The position numbers and the translations under genes were made by a program. From Zygnema cylindricum (Eukaryota; Streptophyta; Zygnematophyceae; Zygnematales; Zygnemataceae): 64,000 nt of DNA. The notes beneath the pieces were generated by a model. That model ran no database searches and was not told the origin of the DNA. It saw only the letters and a list, made by a program, of their open reading frames with translations. Below, piece by piece: positions 9,157 through 20,745 of the stretch. Position 1 is the stretch's first letter. Every line of letters starts with the position of its first letter. The stretch is from the NCBI GenBank assembly GCA_037447655.1, contig JBBHKE010003403.1, forward strand, positions 31,564 through 95,563, written 5' to 3'.

Positions 9157-9721
9157 TCTAGAATCGGCTACGATTCCAATTCATAGCCTATTCCCACAGA
9201 AAAAAAAACACTTCCGCAACAAATGGACGTTCGAATAATGTACGACTTTCCAAACACCGACTTTTTTGTTCTCAGAAGTTCCCGGAAAACCGTACAATAG
9301 AACTTCCTCAAAATATTTGAGGATATTGAAGTCGTGTTAAGGTTGCGTCTTTCGTTGAAACAGGCCAACGATAAACCCAGAATCTGACGAAGCAAAAACA
9401 ATATCCGAACAGTTTTCGCGCGAAAAAACTGTCAAGCATTTAACCACTGTAGTCGTCCTTCGAGCATAGTAAGTTTGATTAACTGCAGATATGTTTTCGC
9501 GCCTAAGTTTCATGACGTCGAAGCGTGTGACGTGTCACACGACCTCTTCAATTGGAGTTACGTGCCAAAATTTTGGTGTGAACAAGACCCGTTTTCCGAT
9601 GAGTTCTAGGAAAATCATCGGAATGGGCAAAAATTTACAAATGCTCCGGTGGGAATAGGCTATCAAACTATAGAAGTTTGGTTGCCGTCGGTTTGTTGCA
9701 ATTCGCGTTCTTTTAGACTTC
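9157..9721. other. Unassigned DNA
   Basis: No gene or repeat is recognised. Confidence 0.4.
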
Positions 9722-9723
9722 TA

Positions 9724-9938
9724 TTGTGTATCACTATTAGTGTTAATGTTTTTTTCTCCACTTAAAACATCTTTTCTATGTACACACATGTCTAATTGTG
9801 GATCTGACGGTTGTGATATTAAGGCAAGATCCTCAGCTTCTAATTGGCTGTCTCAAATTGAAAATCGAACAAGTGTGTACGGAGAAAAGATGTTTCAAGT
9901 GGCGAAAAAATTATTAACACTAATAGTGATACACGGTG
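9724..9938. mobile_element. Fold-back inverted-repeat element with TA flanks
   Basis: The two halves are long inverted repeats of about 75 bp (GTGTATCACTATTAGTGTTAAT near 9726 and its complement near 9912-9934). The right end is CACGGTG followed by TA, and a TA lies at 9722-9723. A related copy, with a disturbed right end, starts at 16671. Confidence 0.65.
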
Positions 9939-9940
9939 TA

Positions 9941-11335
9941 CAGTACATTGTTCGTTGTACGCTTTTGTCATTGTTTGCTTGTCCTTGTTACGTAGTCCGT
10001 ACTATTGCTCCTATAGTGTTTTTTGCGGCACACGGTCACATGTGCCGAGTCCCTTTTTGAGTGTGGTTTGTGCTGAGGTAGGTTTGTAGTCTTTTGTTAT
10101 TCTTGCGATTTTTTTTTCAGGAGAAGTAAGAGAGAGAGAGAGGGAGAGAACTTTGCAAAGAAAAAAGACTTCGGTTAATATATTGACATTTGCTAATTTG
10201 TGTTCTTGATATAGTGATGCGCTCGTGTTTGTGAGTGCTCTCTTCATTGGTCTTTTACGATACTTTCAATGAAATTATCTTTACATAATAACTTTACTTG
10301 TTAAGAATTCAACACTAAAAACGACTCGACCTCTTAATTTCTGATAAGCATAAACAAAATCAATTTTGCCCGACGTAAATAACAACGTTCAAATCGTAAT
10401 TTTTACCTCAAGTTTAGCTCTGTTTAGTATACTCCGTATTATACAAAAGGAAAAAAAAAGAAAAAAAACTATTTGCGGAATTCTTGTGCAACACTCGAGG
10501 CTGGTGAAGCGTCGCGATTTGGAGTTCAACACATTGCAACGGCCTCCAAAAGAGTGGGAAAATCGATTGGATATAACGAACAAAAGTTCAGGTGTGGTCG
10601 CGACCTTTAAACCATGACATTCATGCTAGCCGAACAGTCCTTTGCGTATTTTCAACCCATGAAATTCACGTTCATTTGACCATAATGAACAGTGTGTTCC
10701 CAAAGCTACCTTTTATGTCGATGGGAAGGAACCTCCGAGAAATACTTGCATGGTCTCACCTGTCGACTTCCACTTCTTGTTCCTTGCTTTCAAGAATGAA
10801 CTATCTGTACTATCTAATTACACCAGGCTGGAACCTTGGGTTTCCCACTAGAACAATAGGTCAGTTTTGACGCAAAAGCTGTCCCCCACAAGACTTAACA
10901 TCTGGAATGTCTCTCTCACACACTCAAGTACCAACGCTCAGTATGTCAAGCCTCCTGCCCCAACTCTCTTCCCTTATCAACTTAGGTCTTCAAACCAGAT
11001 TTGGAGGGCTGAATCATCCGTGCAGCTTCCTTTAAGCCTCTCATTTCCCAAGTCACCATACCTAGATCATGGGAGTAAGCAATGTATTGTCCATCTCTTG
11101 GTGGCCTTGCCATCTGGTTTGCAGGCCCACTATTCTCCTTCGACCTCGCGACAGAACAAGTCTAGGAGGTGTGATAGAAAGGCTTCTTACAAGACTTAAC
11201 TAGTCTTATTTTTCAAACCCAGCGCAACTCGACTCAACCAGACTCGACTGCACAACCTCAACTCAGGTTAACTCTCCCAACATAACCTGACGACAAAAAA
11301 CCCAAACATCAAACTCCAAATGTGGGTTTTTTCAT
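9941..11335. other. Unassigned DNA
   Basis: A GA microsatellite is present at about 10130-10148. Several modest frames lie at 10592-11199 but show no recognisable motif and no convincing splice signals. I do not call a gene. Confidence 0.4.
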
Positions 11336-11870
11336 CCTCTCGCACCCCTCCCCCTCCTCTCCCCTTTCCCTTCCCTTTGTCCCTCTCCCTCCCCCTTACC
11401 CTCCCTCCTCTTTGTCCCCCACTCTCTCTGCCTCTCCTTTCCCCTCCCTAAAAGAGAGAGGGAGAGAGAGGGAGAGAGAGATAGACAAGAGAGAAAAATG
11501 AAGAGAGATAGAGAGAAAAATAGAAAGGGAGAGGGAGTGAGAGGGCGGGAGGAGAGACAGAGGGGAGAGGGAGGAGGAGGGGGAGAGGGAGAGGGAGGGG
11601 GAGGGGGAGGGGGAGGGGGAGGGGGAGGGGGAGGGGGAGGGGGAGGGGGAGGGGGAGGGGGAGGGGGAGGGGGAGGGGGGAGGGGGAGGGGGAGGGGGAG
11701 GGGGGAGGGGGAGGGGGAGGGGGAGGGGGAGGGGGGAGGGGGGGGGGGAGAGGGAGGGGGAGGGGGAGGGGGAGGGGGAGGGAGAGGGAGAGGGAGAGGG
11801 AGAGAGAGAGGGAGAGGGAGAGGGAGAGGGAGGGAGAGGAAGAGGGAGAGGGAGGAGATAGAGAGAACGA
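11336..11870. repeat. Pyrimidine tract followed by (GGGGGA)n purine tract
   Basis: From about 11336 to 11450 the plus strand is almost pure C/T. From about 11451 to 11870 it is almost pure A/G, with a (GGGGGA)n core at about 11565-11790. The G runs can form quadruplexes, and the two blocks can pair into a large hairpin. The 136-residue frame through it is only glycine/arginine low complexity. Confidence 0.85.
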
Positions 11871-12704
11871 CTGCGTTAGGTAAGCCGGTTACTAATTTAC
11901 TTCAATAACGAGGAATATGCTGGCTTTCACCGAAAATAGTGTGGATCATCTGAATGTTTGGCTGGAGCCAGAAAGTGACCTTGCAATATCGGCAAAAACT
12001 GAAGGAATTTACACAATTGAAAACTGGAGGACTACATACATAACTGACCTCGCAATACTGACAATATACTCCTATAAGCACAATTTCCCTTCTATATGGC
12101 ATAACCCGTCAACATGTGGACAATCTTGGTCACTGTCCTCAAAATTCATGTCATCGTTGCTTTTTATCATTCCCATCAACGTTTTCAGGACAATATTAAT
12201 AGAAGGATGAATGTCGGTGCATCGACTCAAACCCATTTCTTGTCCCTCTAGAACCTTTGCTACAACCCTTGCCGTTAAAATGCCTGTGCCCACCACTTAT
12301 TTTAGCTCCACTAAATATTGAAACTTAATGTGAGCCAATTATCAATGCTTCGCCTAAAAAATCAAAAATCAGCCTGCAGGACCAGAATGTGGTCCTGTTA
12401 TAAATGTCGTTTCTATAAAAAACTAAAAAAGAGATATGTCTATCAACCAGAGTCTTGCCAGACTCTGTCATCCTCCCTACACGCAATGACTCTATCCACC
12501 CGACCTCAACCACAAACGCTATACATTCCGCTAAACAATACAGTGCTCGAGTGCGACTAAAATCCCATACCATCTCCCTCTGCCTCCCACGGAATTCATT
12601 TATTCATCGACAGTCTGTCAATGAATAAATGTGGAAGCAAAAGCAAAAAAAACAAAAATGTCGGCAACCTCAACAAGGGCAAGTACCGGGCAACTGTTTC
12701 TCCC
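11871..12704. other. Region 3' of the S6 kinase gene
   Basis: This includes the probable 3' UTR of the kinase gene (minus strand, below 12705). No other gene is recognised. Confidence 0.4.
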
Positions 12705-15700
12705 TCAGTCGGTCTCTGAATCCTCCCCCTGGCTGTCGCTGTCCACTGTGGGCAGCCACTGCCGCGGCGCCGCATACGTGTAGCCGCGCAGATTCAGCAG
12801 ATCCACAGCGTCCGAAGTGGGAGTGCCAGCTGGCGATTCCTGGAGCGGCATGCTGGTCCACACCTCGTCAAAATTGGCCGTGCAGTGTGCCCCGTGCACT
12901 GTCGGACGGAATACCGGGGCCACGGCGCGGGCTTCCACACGCTTCCAGCTCAGCATTTTGAACCAGCGGTGGTTCATGACGGCCTCACTGCCTTCTGGTC
13001 CACTGCCGAGGCGCTTGGCCGGGTCTTTTTGAAGGAGCTGAAGGACAGACAGACCGTGGGCACATGTCAGTACCTAGGAGAGAGTGGCGATCTAAATGCG
13101 GAAATTCCGATTTGTCCTCATAATCTCTGCGTTTCTGTTGTCATATGCAAGAGCTCGAGCCCCTGTCATTTGATGTTTCCTCTTTTTTTTTTGCGCTTGA
13201 AACAAGCGCAGAAAAAATAAACAAGAACGCACGCCTCCTGACTCTATTGCGCAAAGAAAATCATGGACTAATGCTACCATGCCAGGTGAAAATTAGCAAA
13301 AGAATGAGAAACCTAAACTTAACATCCACTGCAGATCCTCATTTCCTTCACCTTCTATACATTACACAAAGAAAGACTGTAGCTGGCGACAATACAAAGC
13401 CAGACCAAAAGCAGTCCAAAGTTGTACTAATCCACAGTCAAAAATACAAGAATTCACAGTCTTTCCCTCAGTAAAAGCGAGCAAGACAAAACATTTAGCT
13501 CTAAGTGGCACGCATTCACTCACCCCCTTAAGAAGGTTGTGTGCCTCAGCTGTGAGGTAAGAAGGGAGCTTAATCTTCTCTTTGATTATCCTCTGCTGCA
13601 GTTTTTGCCGGTTCTTGTGCGTATACGGAGGCTGTCACACCTTCCCAGGATCCCGCAGAAGGACATTAGCACTAAAGCACAATTAGCAAAAACAAAAAAA
13701 ATAAAAATGAACACCAGCCAAGAAGGATATCCTTCACTGATTATTTTACACAAAAGAAGCCTCAACTCCCACAGAAGCCCTAATTTCAAAAGCCGTGTTT
13801 GCTAAAATCTAACCTGTCCTGTAAGCATCTCGTACAGCAAAATCCCCACGCTCCACCAATCTGCCGGTCGTCCGTGTCCCTTTGCCAACAGAATCTCCGG
13901 CGCCATGTATTCCATGGTTCCGCAGAGCGAGTTCGAGGTATCCTCGCCGTTTATCTCCTTCGCCAGGCCAAAGTCCGTGAGCTTGATGTGGCCCTCTGAG
14001 TCCAACAGGATGTTCTCGGGCTTCAGGTCGCGGTGCATCACTCCCATGCGGTGGAGATGGGACACCGCCAAAACCAGCTCCGCGGCATACAGCCGGGCTA
14101 GCTCCTCCCTGCACGATGCACACCATCCCCAATCTGTCACATCTGTCGCGCATGTACTATGTCATGTATGTCATGCCCGTGACACTTGTCACGTGTGCCA
14201 TGCCACACATGCAAACTCTGTCGTGGATGGTACTAATATCTGCGACAGAGGTGGAGCGGTGAAAGCAAGGGATGACAAGGAGGAGTGTCTGGAGGATGAG
14301 ATATTTGCAGCGTATATGATCGGCAGGAGATGCGATGTTGATACAATGTCCATGTCGAAGTCATTTTAAGAGATATAAATTAAGAGTGATAGAAATGTTG
14401 ACAGAAATGTTGTGAAAGGCATACATGAGCAGTGGAATATGCGATGGTTCCTTCAGGCCCTGGGCAGGCTCTGGCAGCGTAGGTCAGTGGGAAGGCCAGT
14501 GGAGGCACTCACCCGAAAGTGCCTTGGCGGTAGAGCTGGAAGAACAGATGGCCGCCGTTGATGAAGTCCAGCAGGAGGTACAGCTTGGTCCTCGTCTGAC
14601 CACACACACACCACTCACACTCCCACGTGTGAGATTGCAAAAGCTCACACTCCCTTTCAGCATTGCGAGGGTTGTAACGGTTGTAATCTTTACGGACTGG
14701 ACCTTAAAAAAAAATTCAACATTGGAAGGGTCGAAAGCTTTACAGACTGAACGGTACAAGTTTTATCGGAAATAACTAGAACAAAATCAATATTTTTCTC
14801 ACATCACACTCTTCGTCACGTTACTTTGGCAGAGAATGAAAGTCCAAATTCCAAAACTGTGAACGAAACTGAGGACCTTTTCTGAAAAGTTATGCCGCTG
14901 GTTACTGTCTCAAGAACTTCAACTTCAACCTTATAGAAGTTCCTTAACTATCGCCCTACCTCTCCACTTCCCTCCTTCCCTCCCAAACACTCCCTTACCT
15001 CTCCAACCTCAAACCATAACCAGAAAAAATGAAAAAAACACACAGACAGCCAAGGAAAACAAAGAGACAAAAAAGCCACAATAAGGAAAAAGAAAGAACA
15101 GAGGGAAAGAAACAAAAAAAAATCCCTTTCCACCCCTTTATCCCCTCCAAAAAGAACCGAATACCCTCAAAACAAAACGCCAAACCACTCCCCCCAAAAA
15201 GAACCCTAAAACTCCTCCAAAAATCCACTGTAACCAGCTCTCCTCACCTGAAAAGAGTACTGCAACTGTACTATGAATGGATGTACGGCCTTGGTGAGAA
15301 TATCCCTCTCCGCCTTCATATAATCCCCATGGTTTCGCTCCATTATCCGATCCTTCCTCATCACCTTCATGGCCAAAATCTCCCCAGTGTCCTTCTTCCT
15401 CACTCTTCGATGAATCTGTCCGATGGGCTTTCCTTGTCTCCACCGATCCCGATATTCTTGGATCCTTTCGATTCGCCATCCGATCTTTCGGATTTTGATC
15501 TCTCTGACTTTTGCGCTGACTCCTCCGATCCCTCCTGTTTGATCCCTCCTCCCACCCCTCCTCCCACCCCTCCTCCCACCCCTCCTCCCATCCCTCCTCC
15601 TATCCCTGCATGGGGGAGAGGCGTGACGGCGGCCGGGCCCACCAGGGAGTGGGAGCGGTTGTAGATGACGAGCGGCTCCCCCCCCGATATGGACTCCGGG

Positions 15701-15966
15701 GGAGCCCAGGCGGCCAGGTCCTCCAAACAAGATGCCACGTCAGCAGCGGAAAATACGGGAGGAGCCCGGGATTCCGGGGCGGAGGGCCCGAAAACATCGG
15801 AAAAGTCGAATTCCTCGGGAGGAGGAGCGAGAGGGGCAGGGAGAGAGGAAGAGGGAGGAGGAGGGGGAGGAGGTTCTGAGCAGCGACGAGAGACGGAGAG
15901 AGGGGAGAGAGGGAGGGGCGTGAGGACACGTGGTTTTGACAAGGCGGGAATGTCAACGGCAGCCAT
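12705..15966 (-). CDS. S6K: Plant-type p70 ribosomal S6 kinase (AGC Ser/Thr kinase), six exons, N-lobe defect
   Basis: Exons on the minus strand: 15966-15248, 14595-14513, 14108-13814, 13631-13524 and 13037-12705, with the first block possibly two exons. Introns have GT/AG ends and phases agree. The product would phosphorylate ribosomal protein S6 downstream of TOR. The N-terminus has FDFSDVFGP and [10 protein letters not shown], hallmarks of plant S6K. The kinase domain shows AMKVMRKD (ATP lysine), [29 protein letters not shown], activation-loop [12 protein letters not shown] and [13 protein letters not shown]. The C-terminal AGC extension has [15 protein letters not shown] and a hydrophobic-motif-like LRGYTY, then TGA at 12705. 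Odd: the strand carrying the glycine-rich loop is missing, and the frame changes between about 15440 and 15403. This suggests a deletion, an assembly error or a pseudogene. Start ATG at 15966 is the first in the N-terminal frame. Confidence 0.85.
15545..15605 (-). repeat. (GGAGGGGTGGGA)n minisatellite coding for a glycine run in S6K
   Basis: A 12-bp unit (CTCCCACCCCTC on the plus strand) is repeated about five times. On the minus strand it encodes GGGVGGGV repeats in the S6K N-terminal linker. Confidence 0.85.
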
Positions 15967-16670
15967 GGGTACGGGCGGGAGAGGGGACGTGGAGAGAGAG
16001 AGAGAGAGAGGGGCTGGAGCGGCAAAGGTCCCCGGTAGCTGCCACGTGTCAGCCGCCGAGTCGCTCTTAGCCCGCGGTGGCTACCCACCGGCGGGCCGCC
16101 TGAGGACCCTCAATGCGCGCGGGCTGCGGCGGACAGCTGGCGCTCCGAGGCACGCAAGCTCCCCGGGGCAGCTGGCGGCCGGGGAAGAAATGACGCGGCG
16201 GGAGAGGCCGCTGACGGCGGCTTTTAGCGAGGGAAACGGCATGGCCACACTGTACGGAGAGGTACCGTACGAGATGCGCGTACGGAGGTAAATGCGGGGC
16301 ACGGCATAAATATACAGTACAGTACAGTACAGTAGTACATAGTATATGCATAGTGGTTTCGCACGTGAAACAAACAAGAGCGAGAGTATATACTATATTC
16401 CGTTTGGCGGAATCGGGCGGTGCCTTTTTGTGCGGCGGAGGGTGGAGACTGGAGTGGCAGTTACGTTAAATGTTCGGGAAAAACGTACATAAGATGTACC
16501 GCATTTTACGAACATAGGAGTCGTATTTTATTAAACGTGTACGTCAAATTTCCTATACGGAGGACAAAAACGGACGTCAGGTACGTTTATCGGCGTCAGA
16601 GTACGAGGAAAAATGGACGCAAACCAGGATTTCCGCTCATAGACCATCCGTCAACAATTTCAATACTGTA
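15967..16670. other. Upstream region of S6K
   Basis: It is GC-rich close to the start codon, with a GA microsatellite at about 15993-16010, and likely holds promoter and 5' UTR. A (GTACA)n run lies at about 16312-16336. I see no clear TATA box. Confidence 0.35.
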
Positions 16671-16849
16671 CAACGTGTATCGCTATTAGTGTTGATTATT
16701 TTTCCGCCACTTAAATCGTCTTTTCTCCGTACACATTTGTTCGATTTTCAATTTGAAACCGCCAATCGGAACCGTCGGATAAAAAAAAATACACAGGTGT
16801 GTAAGGAGAAAAGATGAAAAAAACATTAACAGTACAGTACACCGCGAAT
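16671..16849. mobile_element. Fold-back element, second copy
   Basis: The left half (CAACGTGTATCGCTATTAGTGTT..., CGTCTTTTCTCCGTACAC) matches the element at 9724-9938. The right half is only partly preserved (GTAAGGAGAAAAGATG). A different end, CACCGCGAATCG, starts at 16850 after TA. Confidence 0.5.
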
Positions 16850-17578
16850 CGTAATTAGGGTAACCTTCCATCAGGCGTTCCCAGTAATCGTACGAACACG
16901 TTTACTGGGAGTAAGATTTGTAGCACCCTTCCATCAGGTCGTGCCAGTGAATGAGGTGTTAGATTGTGATTGGTACCACGTAGGACCTTTTGAGCCGCCC
17001 AGGAATAATCATCATTTCCAAAAGGACAAAATCGCAGCTGCGTATGTGTACGGGCGGACGCCGATTAAAATATCTAGTAGCGTCACGCTAATGTACAATC
17101 TGAACGTTCTTACGGTTGTTGTGGTATCAACGGCCACAAAAACCGTTGCAAAATTAAAGTTTGTACAAATGTCCAAGGATGTACCATTTGTACGTGAATC
17201 GCTGTATCACACATTTATGAAGGAGACGTCACAGGATGTCTTACAACCAAGTTTTTTTTGTCGTCGACCATACAACCAAGAATTTTTTGTCGTCGAACAG
17301 GCTGGCTTTTATGTCACACGGTACACTCCAATTGCCACATGTAAGCTTATTACTTCACGTCTGTCGTGGATCGACTCTGACTTTACAAGTGGACTAAAAC
17401 ACGCGTCCAGTAATCACAAACTCTCCTCCCGAGGACAGTTGGAGGAGACTAGCTACGTACTGGAAACAAGAAGCGTTTGCGTCGAAAATTGAAAATCGGA
17501 CGGTGGTAGTTCTCTCCAAGAAGTCTGGAGAATCTCAACGAATTTTTAGTAAACATCTTTTGAAAAAAAAAAAAAAAA
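16850..17578. other. Unassigned repetitive DNA up to the assembly gap
   Basis: It begins with a TA-flanked CACCGCGAATCGTAATTAG end. A 183-residue frame (16941-17492) crosses short internal direct repeats (CAACCAAG...TTTTTTGTCGTCGA twice) and resembles no family I know. I do not claim it is a gene. Confidence 0.3.
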
Positions 17579-17588
17579 NNNNNNNNNN
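17579..17588. other. Assembly gap (10 N)
   Basis: Ten undetermined bases after a poly-A run. Flanking order and distance are not certain. Confidence 1.
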
Positions 17589-18071
17589 AACTGGGTTGAA
17601 GTGACTAAGAAGAGCACTGCCACGGATTTTTTCCTCGTTTACTGTTCTTCCTTTAGTTTTAAATATATACGTTACTTTATTGTTTATCCTTCTTATTTTT
17701 GTTTTGATTTATGTTAATGAGTGAAAGCAGTAATGTTTCTTGAGCGGTGTTTTCTTTCTTTCCATCATCATTATTTCTTTGTAGTTTTCACATAGCCCCG
17801 TCAGTTCGTCGCAAACATAATTAAATATGTTTTTGTTTTAAATGGGTACCAACCGGTGTAACATTTATATGTTCAATTTAACACCGGATTCAATACGGTT
17901 TTGAAACACACTTTCAGTTTTCCCGGCTGTTACCTTTCTTTCTTTTGTGGCGAGTTCTTTGTAATGACGAAAGTGAGTAATTGTATTTAGTTTTGTTTTT
18001 ATTCTTCCTATTTGTTATTTCATTGCATATATAAATTTTGATTTCCTTCTTGTCATTTGCTCCTTTTTTAG

Positions 18072-18182
18072 GCACCGTCACGAGAAGAATCAGTGAAGTT
18101 GGGTCAAGCTGTTCTCAAGGTGGTGAAGGACTTCCCGGCTCTTGACATTTCTCCTCTCGAGAAATACTTATCAACTCCGTAA
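18072..18182 (+). CDS. Putative terminal exon of an unknown gene
   Basis: A pyrimidine-rich stretch (CTCCTTTTTTAG) ends at 18071 and is followed by 36 codons (start APSREESVKLGQAVLKVVKD, end KYLSTP) and TAA at 18180-18182. The composition is protein-like and unlike the surrounding AT-rich DNA. The upstream part of the gene would lie beyond the assembly gap. I do not recognise the family. Confidence 0.4.
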   Translation, partial: APSREESVKLGQAVLKVVKDFPALDISPLEKYLSTP

Positions 18183-18878
18183 ACGTCATTTATGAAACTT
18201 TCAAGTCCTCTCCCTTTTTTAACATCTCCCATTTTCAACATCCATATATGTTAAGTTGGGGTTGTGAGTTAGTGACTGGAAAATGAATGAAGAAAACTTG
18301 TTCGAGAGTTAAAACGTTGCGAAAATTGTGTACCGTGTTGTTGTCAGGATATGGTGGTTAAGTGTGTGGGAAAGTTAGGAGGGAGGGAAAGGAGTTTTGG
18401 TTTTACAATGTGGGAAAGTCAGGAGGGAGAGAAGGAAGTTTTGGTTAAATTGTGTGGGAAAGTTAGGAGGGAGGGTAGGGAGTTTTGGTTTAAGTGAGTG
18501 GTAATAGTAAGTCAGAGGAAGGGGAGTTATTGGGGTTTCGATGGGAACAATAGATCTATTTTTTTGGTACTTGAGGAGTAGAGTAGTGAAACGGAAGCGT
18601 GAAAGATGGTTCTGTAAATGAGTTCCCAATGATATGGATACAAAAGCTTGTAGAGGACCGAAAATAATGTGGTATGTCAACTATATTGGAGGGATACCAG
18701 CAGGCTAAAGGTACTATTGATGTAGAAAAGTATTTATGTACTTTTTTTTTGTTTAATTGAGACTCTTTTTGGTAATCCTCTTTTTGGAAGATCTTGTGTT
18801 ATTGTGGTTTTTCGTGGGATGTGGATGTGACTTGTGGAAATGATGAAAGCCGTTGGGATGAGAAAACTTTGTACATAT
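18183..18878. other. Region downstream of the putative exon
   Basis: It contains three imperfect repeats of GTGGGAAAGT(T/C)AGGAGGGAG...TTTTGGTT at about 18369-18485. Nothing else is recognised. Confidence 0.45.
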
Positions 18879-20028
18879 TGAAATTCTATGGGCTCCATTG
18901 CCACACAGAATTCGCAGATCCAAAGAAGCTAATCTAGATAGTGCCGACCCCAAGTTTATACAAGCCCAAATGATTGACCCGTTGACAATCAAAACCCCAT
19001 TAAAGATTCACCCCTGTGAAATAAGAGACTTTCTGTGTGCTCAGTTCCACCACAAAATGTGAAGTTAGAATATGAGTTTTGGATAACATTCCCCACTTTG
19101 ACTTTCCCTTAGAAATGCAGCCACCCTGGTAGGCAAACACCTTGACCGACTACACCCCTGCGTAGCCTAGACTCCCCTGAGTCCGCAGCAAAAAGAATCC
19201 CTGAAAATGGTCAAGTAAATTGATAATGGTGGCTGGCCAAAGTTTGCCTTTTATACAAGATGCTCTCTGGGAGAGGCGACTACCTACCAAAAATATTCTT
19301 ATTCTATGTCCTAAAACCTACTCACAACCCCTCTAGACCAATCAAATTACAGCACACTACATAATGTACAAAGAAAGTACGGCAGCCGCCGTACTTTATG
19401 TACGAAAATATTCGGCAGCACTCTAGACATGCCACGTGGCAAAAAAGTCGTCGCCGTTCTGTCCCTTTCTTCTTCGGTATCCAGTAGGATGACGCGACGT
19501 GTCATTTTGACTTGTCAAATGGATCTTTGTTGACCGTTGAATTTTCAACGGTCGTCGTTCCGCGTTGACCGTTGAAATCTGCGTCAACATGGAATTAGTT
19601 GAAGTACGTACCAACCATGTCTGTGCCGTACACAAAAGTACAGGTTCCGGAGCACTTTCTGTACAGTCAATGTACGACAGCCCCATACTGTGACATTTGT
19701 CACATCCAGACTTGTCATCTTGTGTTTCGGAAATCGCGCAATCCAGCAGGAACTCTCCACGTGTCATCCGCGGTGGCAGTGCCTAAAATGCCACGTCGCC
19801 CACTCCGAAATCCCGGCTCGCACCACGGCCGTCGATTCAGATCGAATATTTCATCCAGACCGTCGAAATGAAATGTCATTTCGTTAATTCCGTGCGGTCC
19901 GAATTTCGTGAGGTCTAATCCTTTTCCATGTATAGTTTGTCCCGTAATTTGTTAAATGACACATACCGCAAAGGACACATTTAAATACTTAACGTATCCT
20001 ATATAGTTTAACATTGGTTATACACTGT

Positions 20029-20096
20029 TGGATAAAGCTAACGACTATTAGGCCTTAGATGGACACTAGGTAACAGGATCGAATCATGTGTCTGCC
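20029..20096 (+). other. Antisense tRNA-like block in the 18879-20290 LTR
   Basis: D-arm-like GGATAAAGCTAACG and B-box-like GGATCGAATCA lie on the strand opposite to the element, followed by a T5 run at 20105-20109. Confidence 0.45.
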
Positions 20097-20363
20097 AAAA
20101 TACCTTTTTAGTAAGTCTACCAATTTCTACTCCTGTCTTACTAGAAGGCCTAGGCAGCCATGGTTCTAACTCCCTATTTAGCCATCAGTGACTACAACAA
20201 GTGTGGGGGCATGAAGAAGGGAGTTAGAGGCAGACTGCCTCTGCCTTTTGCTATCCTTATAAAGACCTAGAAAATACATAAATATCAACACTCCCTTTAT
20301 TTTCTAGTCTATTATCCTTTCGAATCCCACACACAAATAAACAAACACTCCCTCCCCCTTTTA

Positions 20364-20740
20364 TTAATTTTCTTTTCTCCTTTTCCTTTCATAAAGCTTT
20401 AAGATAATACCCTCAAACGTAAAACGGTTTATTAGATGAGCTGAAATAAATACTCCATGTTGCTGATCACACATCCTACTTTTCATAAATCCGAGCAAAT
20501 ATTTTATCCACTTCATCTCATTCCCATCCACACAAAATCTGAATTTCCTCTTGTAATTCAAACAGCTAGCCCCATCTCCAATCCGCAACACACACCTAGA
20601 TGCTAACCCTTTTCCAGGCGCACCTTCATAAATGGCATCACTCCCATTAGTGATGTCAAAATTATTACCTTCCAAATTTTCACAAAACCAAGTGTCCCCA
20701 CGAAGTTCCTCATAAGATCTACGTCTTCCTTACTCATGTT
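20364..20740 (-). pseudogene. C-terminus of the non-autonomous Gag-pol-remnant protein, second copy
   Basis: The minus-strand frame (20675-20364) reads NNFDITNGSDAIYEGAPGKG, then RIGDGASCLNYKRK, KWIKYLLGFMK and ILKLYERKRRKEN. These match, in order, the C-terminal 110 residues of the 3870-5723 protein. Homology extends upstream in another frame (SKEDVDLMRNFVGT), so a frameshift is present near 20690. The same pol-derived tail in two diverged copies shows it is a feature of the family, not an accident of one copy. Confidence 0.75.
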
Positions 20741-20745
20741 TAGTT

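Larger units (their letters stand above)
18879..20745 (-). mobile_element. Copia remnant: LTR plus 3' end of internal region
   Basis: The LTR (18879-20290, 1412 bp) starts on the minus strand with TGTTGATATTTATG and ends ATTTCA. It shares the TATTTTCTAGGTCTT block, tRNA-like block, GTAC-rich block and terminal ATGGAG-type start with the element at 2645-6996. Only about 450 bp of internal sequence remains beside it (20291-20745). No partner LTR is found in the window. Confidence 0.75.

Noticed and set aside
11498-11908. 136-residue glycine/arginine-rich frame
   Set aside because: It is the translation of the (GGGGGA)n purine tract, with no reason to be coding.
15665-16291. Long plus-strand frame over the S6K 5' end (208 residues)
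   Set aside because: It is the GC-rich antisense shadow of S6K exon 1 and promoter; no motif, and the minus frame has the conserved plant S6K signatures.
16941-17492. 183-residue plus-strand frame as a host gene
   Set aside because: It has internal short direct repeats and no known motif, and the region is repeat-rich; evidence is too weak for a gene call.
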